From Bacteroides clarus YIT 12056 (GTDB lineage Bacteria; Bacteroidota; Bacteroidia; Bacteroidales; Bacteroidaceae), in NCBI RefSeq assembly GCF_900129655.1, contig NZ_FQWK01000003.1, forward strand, positions 434,001 to 498,000: DNA of 64,000 bases, read 5' to 3'. Position numbers and translations under genes: made by a program. Below the pieces are notes generated by a model. That model worked only from the letters and a program-made list of their open reading frames with translations, did no database searches and was not told the DNA's origin. This document shows positions 1 through 8,642 of the stretch, one piece after another. Every line of letters starts with the position of its first letter. Positions within the stretch are counted from its first letter, which is position 1.

Positions 1-1110
1 CGGCACCAGGATTCCCTGCTGTCCGTCCAGATCATAGACTTCCAGCTCCACAGGCAGGATAGTTCCCTTGTATTCCACGGCATTGACCATGATTTCCAGC
101 CGTTCACCCTGTATGCGTGTGCCACCTACCAGTACGGTCCCTTTCGGTATGAAACGTCCGGCAACAGACATGGGCTCGGTAAGCCGCAGGCGCAAGACCT
201 GTCCGTCGGATACGGTCTGCGTACCGTGTACACAGGCAGCAATGGTATTGCCTTCCGTTACTGTCTTCCGGCCGACAGCCGTATTGAAACCGGCATTGCG
301 TTCTCCCGAAAAGGCGGATATGAACTCTTCGTCGCTCATAGGTCTGGAAAGCGAGGATACCACCTCATTGTGAACCTGTTTCACCGGTATGGCTTTTTTG
401 TCCTCCGCTTTTCTGACGGGAGAAGGAGTCTCCACTGCCTGACGGTTATTGTATTTGGCGGCCAGTTCGTAGGATTTTTCCATCAGGGCCATCTTTTCCT
501 CCATGCCTGACAGTGGTTCCTGTTTCTGCTGCTGTTGCTGCATACGCTCCAGTTCCTCAATCCTTTCCAGAAGCCTTTCCTTTTCCGGATCGGTCCGCGG
601 TTCATAGATGCTTCCCAGCGTACGGTTCATCTCACGGTAGGCTCCGGCCGAGGAACTAACCGGTCCGGCATTTCCTTTTTCTGTTTCCGTTTCCGTGTTT
701 GTTTGCCTCTCCGGTGGAATGTTATCGGGAAGACGGACACTGTCTTTCCGTTCCTCTTTGGCAAACATGGACTCCGCAGCTTCAAAGAATGTCTTCCTTT
801 TCCTGCTTTCCTGTTCCATCAGAGCCTTTTCATAGGCATCCTTCTTGTTCCCTTCCAGGCGCCTGTCCTCGGGAGAAGGGATTTCCGTATTGAATCCCTG
901 TCCTTTATCCTGCCGCTCCCGTTCCTGCCCGGAAGGTGAGAATATCAGATAGAAACTTCCCAGACACAGCAGGAACATCAGAGGATACACAACAAATCCG
1001 GCGCGTTTGCGTTTCTGTTCCTCACTCAGCGGCTTCCTGTCCTTTGAGGACCGGAGCCTGAACGGTTTCATCAGCCGTTCCATTACTTTCTTGACTTTTT
1101 CTTTCTCCAT
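1..1110 (-). CDS. traM: Conjugative transposon protein TraM, 3' end outside window
   Basis: Inner-membrane/periplasmic component of the Bacteroides-type mating apparatus, comparable in position to VirB10-like scaffold proteins. Read from the minus strand: ATG at 1110, 370 open codons to the window edge. It has a basic N-terminus, one membrane segment at about residues 38-54 (GFVVYPLMFLLCLG), a long charged Gln/Glu-rich linker, and a C-terminal part with a VAGRFIPKGT stretch typical of TraM. The start lies inside the end of traL (88 bp overlap), so translation is probably coupled. The family call rests on the operon order and these segments; the end of the gene is not visible. Confidence 0.85.
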   Translation of the reverse strand, partial: MEKEKVKKVMERLMKPFRLRSSKDRKPLSEEQKRKRAGFVVYPLMFLLCLGSFYLIFSPSGQERERQDKGQGFNTEIPSPEDRRLEGNKKDAYEKALMEQESRKRKTFFEAAESMFAKEERKDSVRLPDNIPPERQTNTETETEKGNAGPVSSSAGAYREMNRTLGSIYEPRTDPEKERLLERIEELERMQQQQQKQEPLSGMEEKMALMEKSYELAAKYNNRQAVETPSPVRKAEDKKAIPVKQVHNEVVSSLSRPMSDEEFISAFSGERNAGFNTAVGRKTVTEGNTIAACVHGTQTVSDGQVLRLRLTEPMSVAGRFIPKGTVLVGGTRIQGERLEIMVNAVEYKGTILPVELEVYDLDGQQGILVP

Positions 1111-1339
1111 TTCTTACAATAGATTGAATGAACTCCATACGGAGTGAATCCTTTTCCATAAATTCCATTCCGGACTCCTGGTTCTTACTGCCTATAAACG
1201 GTCTGCATGCCGTATAGACACATGCGGCGGCAAACGGGACAAACAGTATCCAGAGAACGGCCTTGCGCTGTTTAACGGTAAGTCTGTGGCAGAACCTCCT
1301 GAGTTGAAGGTCCGCCTGTCTCGTCAGGTTCCTTTTCAT
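1022..1339 (-). CDS. traL: Conjugative transposon protein TraL (DUF3989-type)
   Basis: Small inner-membrane protein of the transfer apparatus, 105 aa. A basic N-terminus (about residues 1-27) precedes one hydrophobic segment, VLWILFVPFAAACVYTA, at about residues 28-44; the rest is polar and charged. It starts 4 bp inside the end of traK and its 3' end overlaps the start of traM. The family is recognised from size, single membrane span and position between traK and traM; the exact role is not established. Confidence 0.8.
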   Translation of the reverse strand: MKRNLTRQADLQLRRFCHRLTVKQRKAVLWILFVPFAAACVYTACRPFIGSKNQESGMEFMEKDSLRMEFIQSIVRNGERKSQESNGTADETVQAPVLKGQEAAE

Positions 1340-1959
1340 CGCTCTACGCTCCTTATGTCCTTGTTTTCCAGTATGGTCAGATGTTCGATGATAAAGCCGT
1401 TGGGGTTGTCATCGGAACGGGACGTATTCTGAAGCTGGCAGTCAGTCACCAGCGAACGTTCCGTCACATTACTCTCACGGATAATCATCTGGCGGGCATA
1501 CGTCCTGGCCCTGTAGGGGTATCCGGAAAAGTCGCAGACCACGCTGTCCACCCGTACCACCTGATTGATATTACCGGAAATGAGACGGTTATAATATCCT
1601 TTCTCAGCAAAATCCACATAGTAATGATAGGCGCTTTTGTCCGCCAGCTGCAAGGCACGGTTGATATTGTGCTCAATGGCATCCTTCTGTGGCGACAGCC
1701 CGAAAAAGAGCTCATGGAACCTTCTTACATGCTCCCTGGCTTCAGCCGGACGGTTCTGTGAAAGATCCTGCGAAAGGGCAAGCATCAGTGACTTGCCGCC
1801 ATCGAGTACATAAATTTTCTCACGCTGTTTCTCCGCAAAGCGGTATGAGTTCCACAGGGCAAAGACGGTCACAAGCGTGCAGCATCCGACAAAGACCGCA
1901 AGCATCAGGCGTATCCGTCTGAAACTGCTTTCAATATTGGTCAGTGATTTGAATTCCAT
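1336..1959 (-). CDS. traK: Conjugative transposon protein TraK
   Basis: 207 aa, one N-terminal membrane segment at about residues 18-36 (LMLAVFVGCCTLVTVFALW) followed by a soluble domain, the topology of VirB8-like proteins that nucleate type IV secretion channels. The start MEFKSLTNIESSFRRIR is characteristic of TraK of Bacteroides conjugative transposons. It sits between traJ (33 bp upstream) and traL (4 bp overlap) in the traE-M operon. The VirB8-like role is known for the family in general and inferred here. Confidence 0.88.
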   Translation of the reverse strand: MEFKSLTNIESSFRRIRLMLAVFVGCCTLVTVFALWNSYRFAEKQREKIYVLDGGKSLMLALSQDLSQNRPAEAREHVRRFHELFFGLSPQKDAIEHNINRALQLADKSAYHYYVDFAEKGYYNRLISGNINQVVRVDSVVCDFSGYPYRARTYARQMIIRESNVTERSLVTDCQLQNTSRSDDNPNGFIIEHLTILENKDIRSVER

Positions 1960-1991
1960 CTGTTTTCATGATTTTTATGTTCCTGTTCTGT

Positions 1992-3005
1992 TTATTTTCC
2001 ACGCAGACGCCCTCCGATATTTCCCAGTCCGGAACCTGCGGCACCGGCTGCAAATCCTCCGGCCTTGGTCGCGGTACGGTTGATGTTGCGGTTGTAGTTT
2101 CCGGCACCGCCTGCCTGCACAATCCATCCGGCCACGGTCGGCACGGTAAAATATCCGATGATACCTATCAGCATGAAGATCACATATACCGAATTGGAGT
2201 TGTCCAGCGAATAGTTCGGATTGTTCTGGAGCTCCAGGATGTCGTTCTGCAGCATAAGTACCTGAATCTTGGCCAGCATACAGCTGAAAAGGTCACTCAC
2301 GGGAAGCCACAGATAGACGGAAATGTAACGTGTGAACCACTGGCTGAGCGTGGACTGGAAACCGTCCCACACGCTGAAGGCAAAGGCAATGGGACCGAGG
2401 ATGGACAATACCACCAGAAAAAAGGTCCTTACCGTATCTATCAGCAGGGATGCCGCGGAAAAAAGCAGTTCCAGCAGACTGCGGAAGGCATCACGGATAT
2501 TCTTTTCCAGATTGTACATGCCCACTTCCATATACATGCCCATGCGGGTTGCCATGGCATCGGGCGACCATCCAAGCTCGTCCAGCTGACGGTCAAACTC
2601 CTCGTCGCTGACCAGATAGGCCGTTTCCGGATTACGGAGCATGGCTTCATGTTCCAGCCTGTCCTTCTGCTCACGGTACTGCTGCATGTCCATCGTCTGC
2701 CCCTCAAGCATCCTGTGGGTTCCCTGCACAATCGGACTCAGCACCGTATTCATCGTTCCGAGTACCAGGGTCGGGAAAAGCATGATGCAGATGCCTATCG
2801 CAAACGGACGCAGAAGCGGATACACGTCTATCGGTTCGGCACGGGCAAGCGACTGCCAGACACGGACGGCCACATAGAACAGGGCACCGAGTCCGGCAAG
2901 TCCCTTGGCCACATCCAGCATATCCTCACAAAGTGGCATCATTTCATTGTAAAGGCTCTCCAAAATGGTATGGAGATTCGAGAAATCCACGGATAACAAT
3001 ACCAT
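1992..3005 (-). CDS. traJ: Conjugative transposon protein TraJ (VirB6-like membrane protein)
   Basis: Polytopic inner-membrane protein of the mating channel, 337 aa. Hydrophobic stretches are visible around residues 38-50, 70-95, 180-225 and 265-295, and the C-terminus is Gly/Ala/Asn-rich with a basic end. The N-terminus (MVLLSVDFSNLHTILESLYNEM) is typical of TraJ. It begins 3 bp after the end of traI. TraJ of these elements resembles VirB6; this is a family inference from topology and order. Confidence 0.88.
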   Translation of the reverse strand: MVLLSVDFSNLHTILESLYNEMMPLCEDMLDVAKGLAGLGALFYVAVRVWQSLARAEPIDVYPLLRPFAIGICIMLFPTLVLGTMNTVLSPIVQGTHRMLEGQTMDMQQYREQKDRLEHEAMLRNPETAYLVSDEEFDRQLDELGWSPDAMATRMGMYMEVGMYNLEKNIRDAFRSLLELLFSAASLLIDTVRTFFLVVLSILGPIAFAFSVWDGFQSTLSQWFTRYISVYLWLPVSDLFSCMLAKIQVLMLQNDILELQNNPNYSLDNSNSVYVIFMLIGIIGYFTVPTVAGWIVQAGGAGNYNRNINRTATKAGGFAAGAAGSGLGNIGGRLRGK

Positions 3006-3008
3006 AGG

Positions 3009-3638
3009 CTACCAGTATTTGGAGGTGTCATTGCCATAGAGCTTCAGGACACGGTCAAGGTCATTCTTCTTGCGGGCACGCAGAAAACTCACGGCTATAT
3101 TCCTGTTCGTATAGTAATTCACGAGATTGCGGTAACGGCGCATACTGGCATAACAGTCATCCACCACGTCCATACGGTCCTTGTCGGTCATGGAAAGGGT
3201 GCTGACGTTGATTACCTGCTTGAGGTCCTGCAACACCCCGTTGCTCTCTTCCAGAAGTTTGGTATAACCGAAAGCGATGGCATCCAGCTCTTCGGGAGAA
3301 AAGTTCTCGTCACCCAGCATCTTTTGGAAATTGGTCACGTAGATTTCCGACACGTCACCGACCATCAGGATAATCTCACTGACCTTACGGGCATCCTTCA
3401 CCAGATTGTTGACGGACTTCAGGGCATCATAGTATTTCTTGTACTGCTGGTATATCTTCACCGTCTCCGCAAAATTCTGGGCGGTACTTGTCGCAGTTGA
3501 AGAGGTATGCACGATATTGTCCGACATGTTGATGATACTCTGGGCAAGGTTTCCCGGATCGGTCACCACCCACTGTGCCCGTATCTGTCCGGCAAGAAAA
3601 AAGGTTCCTGCACAAAGCAGCAGCAGTCTTTTTCTCAT
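3009..3638 (-). CDS. traI: Conjugative transfer protein TraI (DUF4141-type)
   Basis: Exported protein of 209 aa: signal peptide MRKRLLLLCAGTFFLAGQIRA followed by a largely alpha-helical mature domain, as in VirB5-like/TrbJ-like pilus-tip proteins. The segment QWVVTDPGNLAQSIINM directly after the signal peptide is a hallmark of this family. It overlaps the end of the lipoprotein gene upstream by 4 bp and is followed by traJ after 3 bp. Likely periplasmic or surface-located; function inferred from the family. Confidence 0.87.
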   Translation of the reverse strand: MRKRLLLLCAGTFFLAGQIRAQWVVTDPGNLAQSIINMSDNIVHTSSTATSTAQNFAETVKIYQQYKKYYDALKSVNNLVKDARKVSEIILMVGDVSEIYVTNFQKMLGDENFSPEELDAIAFGYTKLLEESNGVLQDLKQVINVSTLSMTDKDRMDVVDDCYASMRRYRNLVNYYTNRNIAVSFLRARKKNDLDRVLKLYGNDTSKYW

Positions 3639-3994
3639 GGACGTACCTCCTTCCTTACATAGTCACCGTTCGGAGAAAAGGTCAATACGTCAGCCGCCTC
3701 ATTGTAGGCGATGTCTATGCGGTAGCCGGTATTAATGAACAGGTTACCGTTTTCTTCCACCAGCAGATAGGTTTCCGGCTTCAGCTTCCGTGTCTTTCCG
3801 CTACGGGCGAAGACCGTCACCTTGTAGGCGTCCTCTTCCTTATATATAAGAACATCGGGCTTGCCTTCCACACTGCTCCATGAACCGCACAGGCGGTCAC
3901 AGTCCTTGAACCTGCTCTCACTGCAGCTCTGCAGCAGCAGTGATGCCGCCCCGATCAGGCAGGCGGCCAGTCTGTACAACTGTCTGTTTTTCAT
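3635..3994 (-). CDS. Small tra-operon lipoprotein (DUF3876-like)
   Basis: 119 aa. The ATG at 3994 gives a clean lipoprotein signal (MKNRQLYRLAACLIGAASLL followed by LQSC, predicted lipidated Cys near residue 24). A longer reading frame exists upstream, but its extra 50 residues overlap the preceding gene and look non-coding. The mature part is short and beta-rich (CGSWSSVEGKPDVLIYKEED), resembling the DUF3876 proteins found between traG and traI in many Bacteroides elements. It may be an outer-membrane-anchored accessory of the channel; function unknown. Confidence 0.75.
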   Translation of the reverse strand: MKNRQLYRLAACLIGAASLLLQSCSESRFKDCDRLCGSWSSVEGKPDVLIYKEEDAYKVTVFARSGKTRKLKPETYLLVEENGNLFINTGYRIDIAYNEAADVLTFSPNGDYVRKEVRP

Positions 3995-4037
3995 GTCTTG
4001 TTTTTTTAATGATGTTGTTCTTGTTTTACTGAATCTC

Positions 4038-4652
4038 TCAAAGTCCCATCTTGCGTCTCTTTGGCTTCGGACTGACCGGGATGCTGACTCTTCCGGCCAG
4101 CCTGTCTTTGCAGACAGGCTTCCGGCATTCCTTGCGGATAGCATTGTCGTCCTTTTTGTTTGGGGGCTTCAGACCAACCATGGTTTCAAACCTGGCATAA
4201 AGTTCCTTATAGGCCTTTTCTGCCTGTTGCCGTCTGATTTCATCCGGGGAATTCCGGTCAATGCCGTATTTCATGAGAAAACCGGAATTAATGAAAGGGC
4301 TGTCAATATTCTTCGGGTTGGCTATGAAACCTCCCAGCTTTTCCAGTTCCCCGTACAGTTTGTCGAGATACTGTACGGGAGGAGGGGAACAAAGCCGCTC
4401 GAAAACCTTCTCCACAGTATGTGTCAGTCTTACATCGACCTCTACGGCATCAGGTATCTCGCCTCTGAGCCTTCTTTCCCTGTAATCTTCCGGTTCCATA
4501 CTTTCAAGCCGGTGATACAGCTCATAGTCTTCTGAGAATCCGTAATGTTCACGGATATCCTTCGGTATGTCCCATCCGTTCATCAGGGACCAGTAGAGAC
4601 ATTCGATTGTCTCCTTACGCTTTCTTTCATCCGATTCAAAACTGTCATTCAT
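4038..4652 (-). CDS. Hypothetical tra-operon protein
   Basis: 204 aa, soluble, charged, mostly helical, with a basic Pro/Lys-rich C-terminus (SPKPKRRKMGL). No motif, signal peptide or membrane segment recognised. It starts 5 bp after traG and lies in the position where some Bacteroides elements carry traH. Its place in the traE-M operon implies a role linked to transfer, but I cannot assign one. Confidence 0.65.
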   Translation of the reverse strand: MNDSFESDERKRKETIECLYWSLMNGWDIPKDIREHYGFSEDYELYHRLESMEPEDYRERRLRGEIPDAVEVDVRLTHTVEKVFERLCSPPPVQYLDKLYGELEKLGGFIANPKNIDSPFINSGFLMKYGIDRNSPDEIRRQQAEKAYKELYARFETMVGLKPPNKKDDNAIRKECRKPVCKDRLAGRVSIPVSPKPKRRKMGL

Positions 4653-4657
4653 AACCG

Positions 4658-7177
4658 TTATGCTTTACCGTTTGACCTTTTCCTTTCCCTTCTCATTTCC
4701 GCAATGCGTTTCACGGCCAGTTCCAGATTTCCGCCCAGTTCCTTGGCCAGCTTCTGCAATTCCAGCTTTTCCGACTCTTCCGTGGTATATACGGCATATT
4801 CCTCATCGCTGACTTCCGTGGCATACACGGCCGAGTGGGTACCGCCAAGACCGATCCAGACCTCACGGTAGAAACGTCCGGGATGGTTGGCCTGGTTAAT
4901 GGACAGGATCTGTCCGCGTTCCTTGTCGGTCAGTCCGAGAAGCCGCTGGATATGGTCGAACTTGTTCATGTATTTCCGCTGGTCAAGGAGAATCTTGCAG
5001 TCACTGTTGTTGATGATAGCTTCCTTTACGACAGGGGAACTGATGATGTCATCCACTTCCTGGGTGACCACCACAGCCTCCCCGAAATATTTTCTGACGG
5101 TCTTAAAGAGATACTTTATGTACTCACTCATATTGGCGGACATCAGGGCTTTCCAGCATTCCTCAATGAGTATCATCTTGCGGATGCCTTTCAAACGGCG
5201 CATCTTGGCGATGAAGGTTTCCATGATTATCAGCGTGACCACGGGCAGAAGCACCTTGTTTCCGCTGATATTGTCCAGCTCAAATACGATAAAGCGCTTG
5301 TTGGTAAGATCCAGTTCCTTGTCCGAATTAAGCAGGAAATCATAATCACCGCCACGGTAGAACGGTTCCAGCACGTTCAGGAAACCGTCGATGTCAAAAT
5401 CCTTCTCACGGACTTTCTTCTCCTCAATCATCCGGCGGTAGTCATCACGCACAAACTCGTAGAATCCGTTGAAATCGGGTCTGACATCCCTGTTTTCCGT
5501 TATCCTGCGGATGTATGCGTTCACCGCTCCAGAAAGGGCCACTTCTTCCGAACGCCTTGGGGCTTCATCCTCACGTTTCCAGAGTGTGAGTATCAGTGTC
5601 TTGATGCTTTCACGCTTTTCCACGTCAAATTCCCCAGAATCCGTATAGAACGGATTGAAGGCGATGGGATTGTCCTCCTCATAGGTGATATAGATACCGT
5701 CCTCGCCATGTGTCCGGTCATGAATCAGGCTGCAAAGTCCCTGATAGCTGTTTCCGGTATCCACCAGCAGGATATGGGTACCCTGTTCATAATACTGGCG
5801 GACAAGGTGGTTCGTAAAGAAGGATTTACCGCTGCCGGAGGGACCGAGTATGAACTTGTTGCGGTTGGTGATGATCCCTTTGCGCATGGGCAGGTCACTG
5901 ATGTCCAGATGAAGCGGTACGCCGCTCTGCCTGTCCGTCATACGGATACCGAACGGGCTGGGCGAACTGCGGTAATTCGTTTCCGAAGCAAACAGGCAGA
6001 CAGCCTGTTCCAGAAAGGTATAGAAACTTTCCTCAGCCGGAAAATCGCCCGCATTGCCGGGAATACCAGACCAGTACAGCACCGGGGTATCTATCGTGTT
6101 GTAATGGGGTACGCATCCCATCAGGGCAAGCTGGCTGCCGGTATCGTTCTTGATACGCCTGAGCTCTTCCTCGTCTTCCGCCCAGGCCAGTACGTTACAG
6201 TGGCACCGTACCGGAACAAGCCCTTTCGTATGCGCCTCGTCAAGATACATTTCTGCCCATTCATAGTTCACGGCATTGCTGCGGCTGTATTTCGACAGGG
6301 ACAGCATGTTGCGTGAAGTCTTTTCCATGCGTTGCAGGATTTCCTGAGCGTCATCGATAAACACGTACTGCGAATAGACATGGTTGCATGAGAGCAAAAG
6401 TCCTACCGGAGCCGCAAACGAAAGACGGCAGTCGCTACGGTCCGTGGACAAGCGCTCATAGCGCATGTCCGTGCCCACACTGCCGGGAAGGTCTTCCGTA
6501 TCGGAAAGCACATGCAGGCAAAGACGTTTGTCACCGATGCGCATACGTTCCGGATCAAGGCAGATGTCCTGTAATACGGGGTGTGTGTCCTCCATACCGA
6601 GAGTCAGGTATCTTTCAATCAGCCCGGGACATTCTTCCGTTCCGACCACCTCTTCAGTTCTAAGACGCTTCATCCTGACATGCCCCGAATCGTTCATGAT
6701 ACGCTCGAACTGCTCCACAGCCTCCAGAAATTTCACGACCGAATCCCAGTCCGTGACTTCCTTGGGAAGGATATAGCCACGGCACAGGGTACTGAAATCA
6801 CTGCGGCGGCTGGCACGTTCGCGTGTAGTCTTTGTCAGATACAGGAAGCAGCGGTGCCTGAGATACGGGCGTTCGTTGAAATGGCGCTCATAGCTGCGGG
6901 ACAGGAAACTTTCCGTCCCGTCTCCTTCGCTCCGGTAATTTTCCTTGACGAACCAGTCCTGCTTGTACACGACAGAATAATTGGGAAGCACCTTCATGGC
7001 CTTCACCCAGGTACCGTGAATGGCTTCATATTCCGCCGCCGTCACCGTGTACAGTTCAGGCAGCTCGACCTCGAAGGCTACCGTAATGTCCGCATCCTTG
7101 CTTACGATGCAGTTGTTTTCCACGGCCAGAATCGGGAATCTGTCTTCCAGATCACAGGCCTTCAATACACTTCTCAT
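4658..7177 (-). CDS. traG: Conjugation system ATPase TraG (VirB4-like)
   Basis: Cytoplasmic ATPase that powers assembly of the mating channel, 839 aa, the usual size for the family. Walker A GPSGSGKS lies near residues 444-451 and Walker B MILIEECWKAL near 665-675. Further VirB4/HerA-FtsK-type motifs are visible (VTQEVDDII, NSDCKILLDQR). The N-terminal half (RFPILAVENNCIVSKDADITVAF) is typical of Bacteroides TraG. The start overlaps the end of traF by 4 bp. It is distinct from the VirD4-type coupling protein, which is mobC here. Confidence 0.95.
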   Translation of the reverse strand: MRSVLKACDLEDRFPILAVENNCIVSKDADITVAFEVELPELYTVTAAEYEAIHGTWVKAMKVLPNYSVVYKQDWFVKENYRSEGDGTESFLSRSYERHFNERPYLRHRCFLYLTKTTRERASRRSDFSTLCRGYILPKEVTDWDSVVKFLEAVEQFERIMNDSGHVRMKRLRTEEVVGTEECPGLIERYLTLGMEDTHPVLQDICLDPERMRIGDKRLCLHVLSDTEDLPGSVGTDMRYERLSTDRSDCRLSFAAPVGLLLSCNHVYSQYVFIDDAQEILQRMEKTSRNMLSLSKYSRSNAVNYEWAEMYLDEAHTKGLVPVRCHCNVLAWAEDEEELRRIKNDTGSQLALMGCVPHYNTIDTPVLYWSGIPGNAGDFPAEESFYTFLEQAVCLFASETNYRSSPSPFGIRMTDRQSGVPLHLDISDLPMRKGIITNRNKFILGPSGSGKSFFTNHLVRQYYEQGTHILLVDTGNSYQGLCSLIHDRTHGEDGIYITYEEDNPIAFNPFYTDSGEFDVEKRESIKTLILTLWKREDEAPRRSEEVALSGAVNAYIRRITENRDVRPDFNGFYEFVRDDYRRMIEEKKVREKDFDIDGFLNVLEPFYRGGDYDFLLNSDKELDLTNKRFIVFELDNISGNKVLLPVVTLIIMETFIAKMRRLKGIRKMILIEECWKALMSANMSEYIKYLFKTVRKYFGEAVVVTQEVDDIISSPVVKEAIINNSDCKILLDQRKYMNKFDHIQRLLGLTDKERGQILSINQANHPGRFYREVWIGLGGTHSAVYATEVSDEEYAVYTTEESEKLELQKLAKELGGNLELAVKRIAEMRRERKRSNGKA

Positions 7178-7497
7178 TTCTTTCTCTTCTTTTTGGTTAA
7201 TGCTCTGAATATTCTGCGACGGGCTGACAAATAGCGCGGATGGCGTTTTTCGGCCAGCATCTTCATCAGCCCGTGCTCACCGTAGCGGGCATTCATGCGG
7301 AAGGTCAGCCATACGGCCAGGGTACCGGATACCGCCCCGAAAGACAGGCATACCAGCTGGCTGACACCGGCCATATACAGGACAACCACCGCAAGAAAGA
7401 CCGACACAAGGCCTCCGGCAAAAAAGAACAGGTACTGTGATTTCAAGCCCTTGAACTCAATCGGACGGCCTGCTCCTTTGTTGATACGGTAATCCAT
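7174..7497 (-). CDS. traF: Conjugative transfer protein TraF (DUF4133)
   Basis: 107 aa with two adjacent membrane segments (about residues 25-45 and 48-66). The N-terminus MDYRINKGAGRPIEFKGLKSQ is highly characteristic of DUF4133/TraF proteins, which correspond to VirB3-like components. It lies 3 bp downstream of traE and overlaps traG by 4 bp. Inner-membrane part of the channel, inferred from family and order. Confidence 0.92.
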   Translation of the reverse strand: MDYRINKGAGRPIEFKGLKSQYLFFFAGGLVSVFLAVVVLYMAGVSQLVCLSFGAVSGTLAVWLTFRMNARYGEHGLMKMLAEKRHPRYLSARRRIFRALTKKKRKK

Positions 7498-7500
7498 GGC

Positions 7501-7797
7501 TTACAGGAAGAAGGAACGGAGAATGGTGGCGGCCACAATCAGGAAGATACAGGCGAAGAACCAGCTTGCCGCAGTCTTGGACGTATCCGGGTCACCGCTG
7601 CTGAACTTGCCATACGTCTTGATACCGCCGACCAGACCGAGTACGGCTCCGATGGCATAACACAATTTGGTGGCCGGATCGAAATACGAAGTCATAAGGC
7701 TGGTAGCCTCATTGATGCCGGCAAGACCCTGTCCCTGTGCGAAGGCACCTGCCGCTGCCAGCACACACAATACTGAAAATAGGATTCTTCTCTTCAT
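7501..7797 (-). CDS. traE: Conjugative transfer protein TraE (DUF4134, pilin-like)
   Basis: 98 aa. The ATG at 7797 gives a signal peptide (KRRILFSVLCVLAAAGAFAQ) followed by two hydrophobic segments, the layout of VirB2-like pilins. A frame open 32 codons further upstream runs through the promoter and is discarded. First gene of the traE-M operon: a -7 box (TATATTTG, minus strand, 7842-7849) and a phased repeat (7879-7918) lie immediately upstream. Motif GLAGINEATSLMTSYFDP is typical of DUF4134. Confidence 0.92.
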   Translation of the reverse strand: MKRRILFSVLCVLAAAGAFAQGQGLAGINEATSLMTSYFDPATKLCYAIGAVLGLVGGIKTYGKFSSGDPDTSKTAASWFFACIFLIVAATILRSFFL

Positions 7798-7841
7798 TGT
7801 CGAATCATTTTGGGGTTTGACATAAATGTTGAATTCGACTG

Positions 7842-7872
7842 CAAATATATAAGGCTTAAACCGCTGTGAAAC
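7842..7872 (-). promoter_or_regulatory. Promoter of the traE-M operon
   Basis: On the minus strand TATATTTG (7842-7849) matches the Bacteroides -7 consensus TAnnTTTG. The -33 position offers only TTTC (7868-7871, 18-bp spacer), so the -33 box is imperfect. Transcription would start near 7835, about 40 nt before the traE ATG. The phased repeat at 7879-7918 abuts the -33 side, which suggests an activator-dependent promoter. Confidence 0.65.
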
Positions 7873-7878
7873 AACACC

Positions 7879-7918
7879 GTCATCAGGTGTCACCAGATGT
7901 CATCAGATGTCATTCAGG
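7879..7918. promoter_or_regulatory. Four 10-bp phased repeats upstream of traE (candidate operator A)
   Basis: Four consecutive 10-bp units: GTCATCAGGT, GTCACCAGAT, GTCATCAGAT, GTCATTCAGG. The unit is close to the dyad GATGnCATCnGATG, so orientation is ambiguous. Similar repeats occur at 10139-10172 and 30085-30113, always just upstream of a -33 position. Likely a shared regulator binding site of the ICE. Confidence 0.65.
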
Positions 7919-7933
7919 AAGCCTTACAGACAT

Positions 7934-7966
7934 AAAAAAAGCATCCCGAAAAGATTTCCGGGATGC
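7934..7966 (-). terminator. Rho-independent terminator of the traA operon
   Basis: 8-bp perfect stem GCATCCCG/CGGGATGC (7941-7948 and 7959-7966) with a 7-nt T run on the minus strand (7934-7940). It follows the stop of the DUF4122-like gene by 15 bp and separates the traA operon from the traE operon. Confidence 0.85.
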
Positions 7967-7981
7967 CTGAATATATCGGTG

Positions 7982-8641
7982 TCAGATATATTTCCGCCAG
8001 TTGTCAGACGGTTCATTCCCATCCTTTACTTTAAGCGGTTTGGGATTGCCGTCCTCATCAAGATACCTGTCTATCAGTTCCTCTACAATCGCAGAATTCT
8101 CCATATTGGAAAGGAACACGTCAATCAGGCTGGTCTGCCTGATGGAGAACAGGACACGAGCTGCCTGCATGGCCTTCTCATGGTCGGCTTCATCCTGATG
8201 TGTCAGATATTCGCCGAGTACTTCCATGTCCCTGCTGGACAGAACAGGTGATACGGATTCCACTTCTGGAGACTCCGCATCAAGGTCTTCCTGGACTTCC
8301 TGCAGAAGTTTCATCTTATCCAGCTGAAGGTTGCATTCCACATCTTCCTGCTGCACGTCCTCCTCTTCACCGATAAAATTCCTTTCAAGTGGCTGGCTCA
8401 TGAAGGGAGCGGCAGTCTTTCCGGCATTCTCGTCCAGATAGACATAACGGGTACTTCCCATCACTTCTGCATCTGAAACCGCAGATTCCATTCCAGCAGC
8501 TTCTTCCCTCTCCTTTTGTGAAACAGGTTTCGCATAAAGCAAAGTACAAATAATTTCAATATGTTTTCTCCAGCCATACACGCTGTACAACAAATAACTT
8601 ATACAGACAATTCGTACACAGAGGTATATTAGTTCTTCCAT
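7982..8641 (-). CDS. Tra-region protein, DUF4122-like (TraD-type)
   Basis: 219 aa from ATG 8641. An N-terminal hydrophobic segment (ELIYLCVRIVCISYLLYSVYGW) anchors it in the membrane; the remainder is acidic and helical. Frames open further upstream overlap the preceding gene in the wrong register for its family. The gene starts one base after the stop of the DUF3408-like gene and is the last of the traA operon, with a terminator 15 bp downstream. The position and the C-terminal motif LIDVFLSNMENS match proteins annotated as DUF4122/TraD in Bacteroides elements; the role is not known. Confidence 0.75.
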   Translation of the reverse strand: MEELIYLCVRIVCISYLLYSVYGWRKHIEIICTLLYAKPVSQKEREEAAGMESAVSDAEVMGSTRYVYLDENAGKTAAPFMSQPLERNFIGEEEDVQQEDVECNLQLDKMKLLQEVQEDLDAESPEVESVSPVLSSRDMEVLGEYLTHQDEADHEKAMQAARVLFSIRQTSLIDVFLSNMENSAIVEELIDRYLDEDGNPKPLKVKDGNEPSDNWRKYI

Positions 8642-8642
8642 A

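Noticed and set aside
1968..2996. 342-codon plus-strand open frame
   Set aside because: Antisense to traJ, His/Gln-rich without domain structure; traJ fits the operon.
4835..6316. 493-codon plus-strand open frame
   Set aside because: Lies wholly antisense to traG, whose ATPase motifs are unambiguous; the plus-strand product has no recognisable domain.
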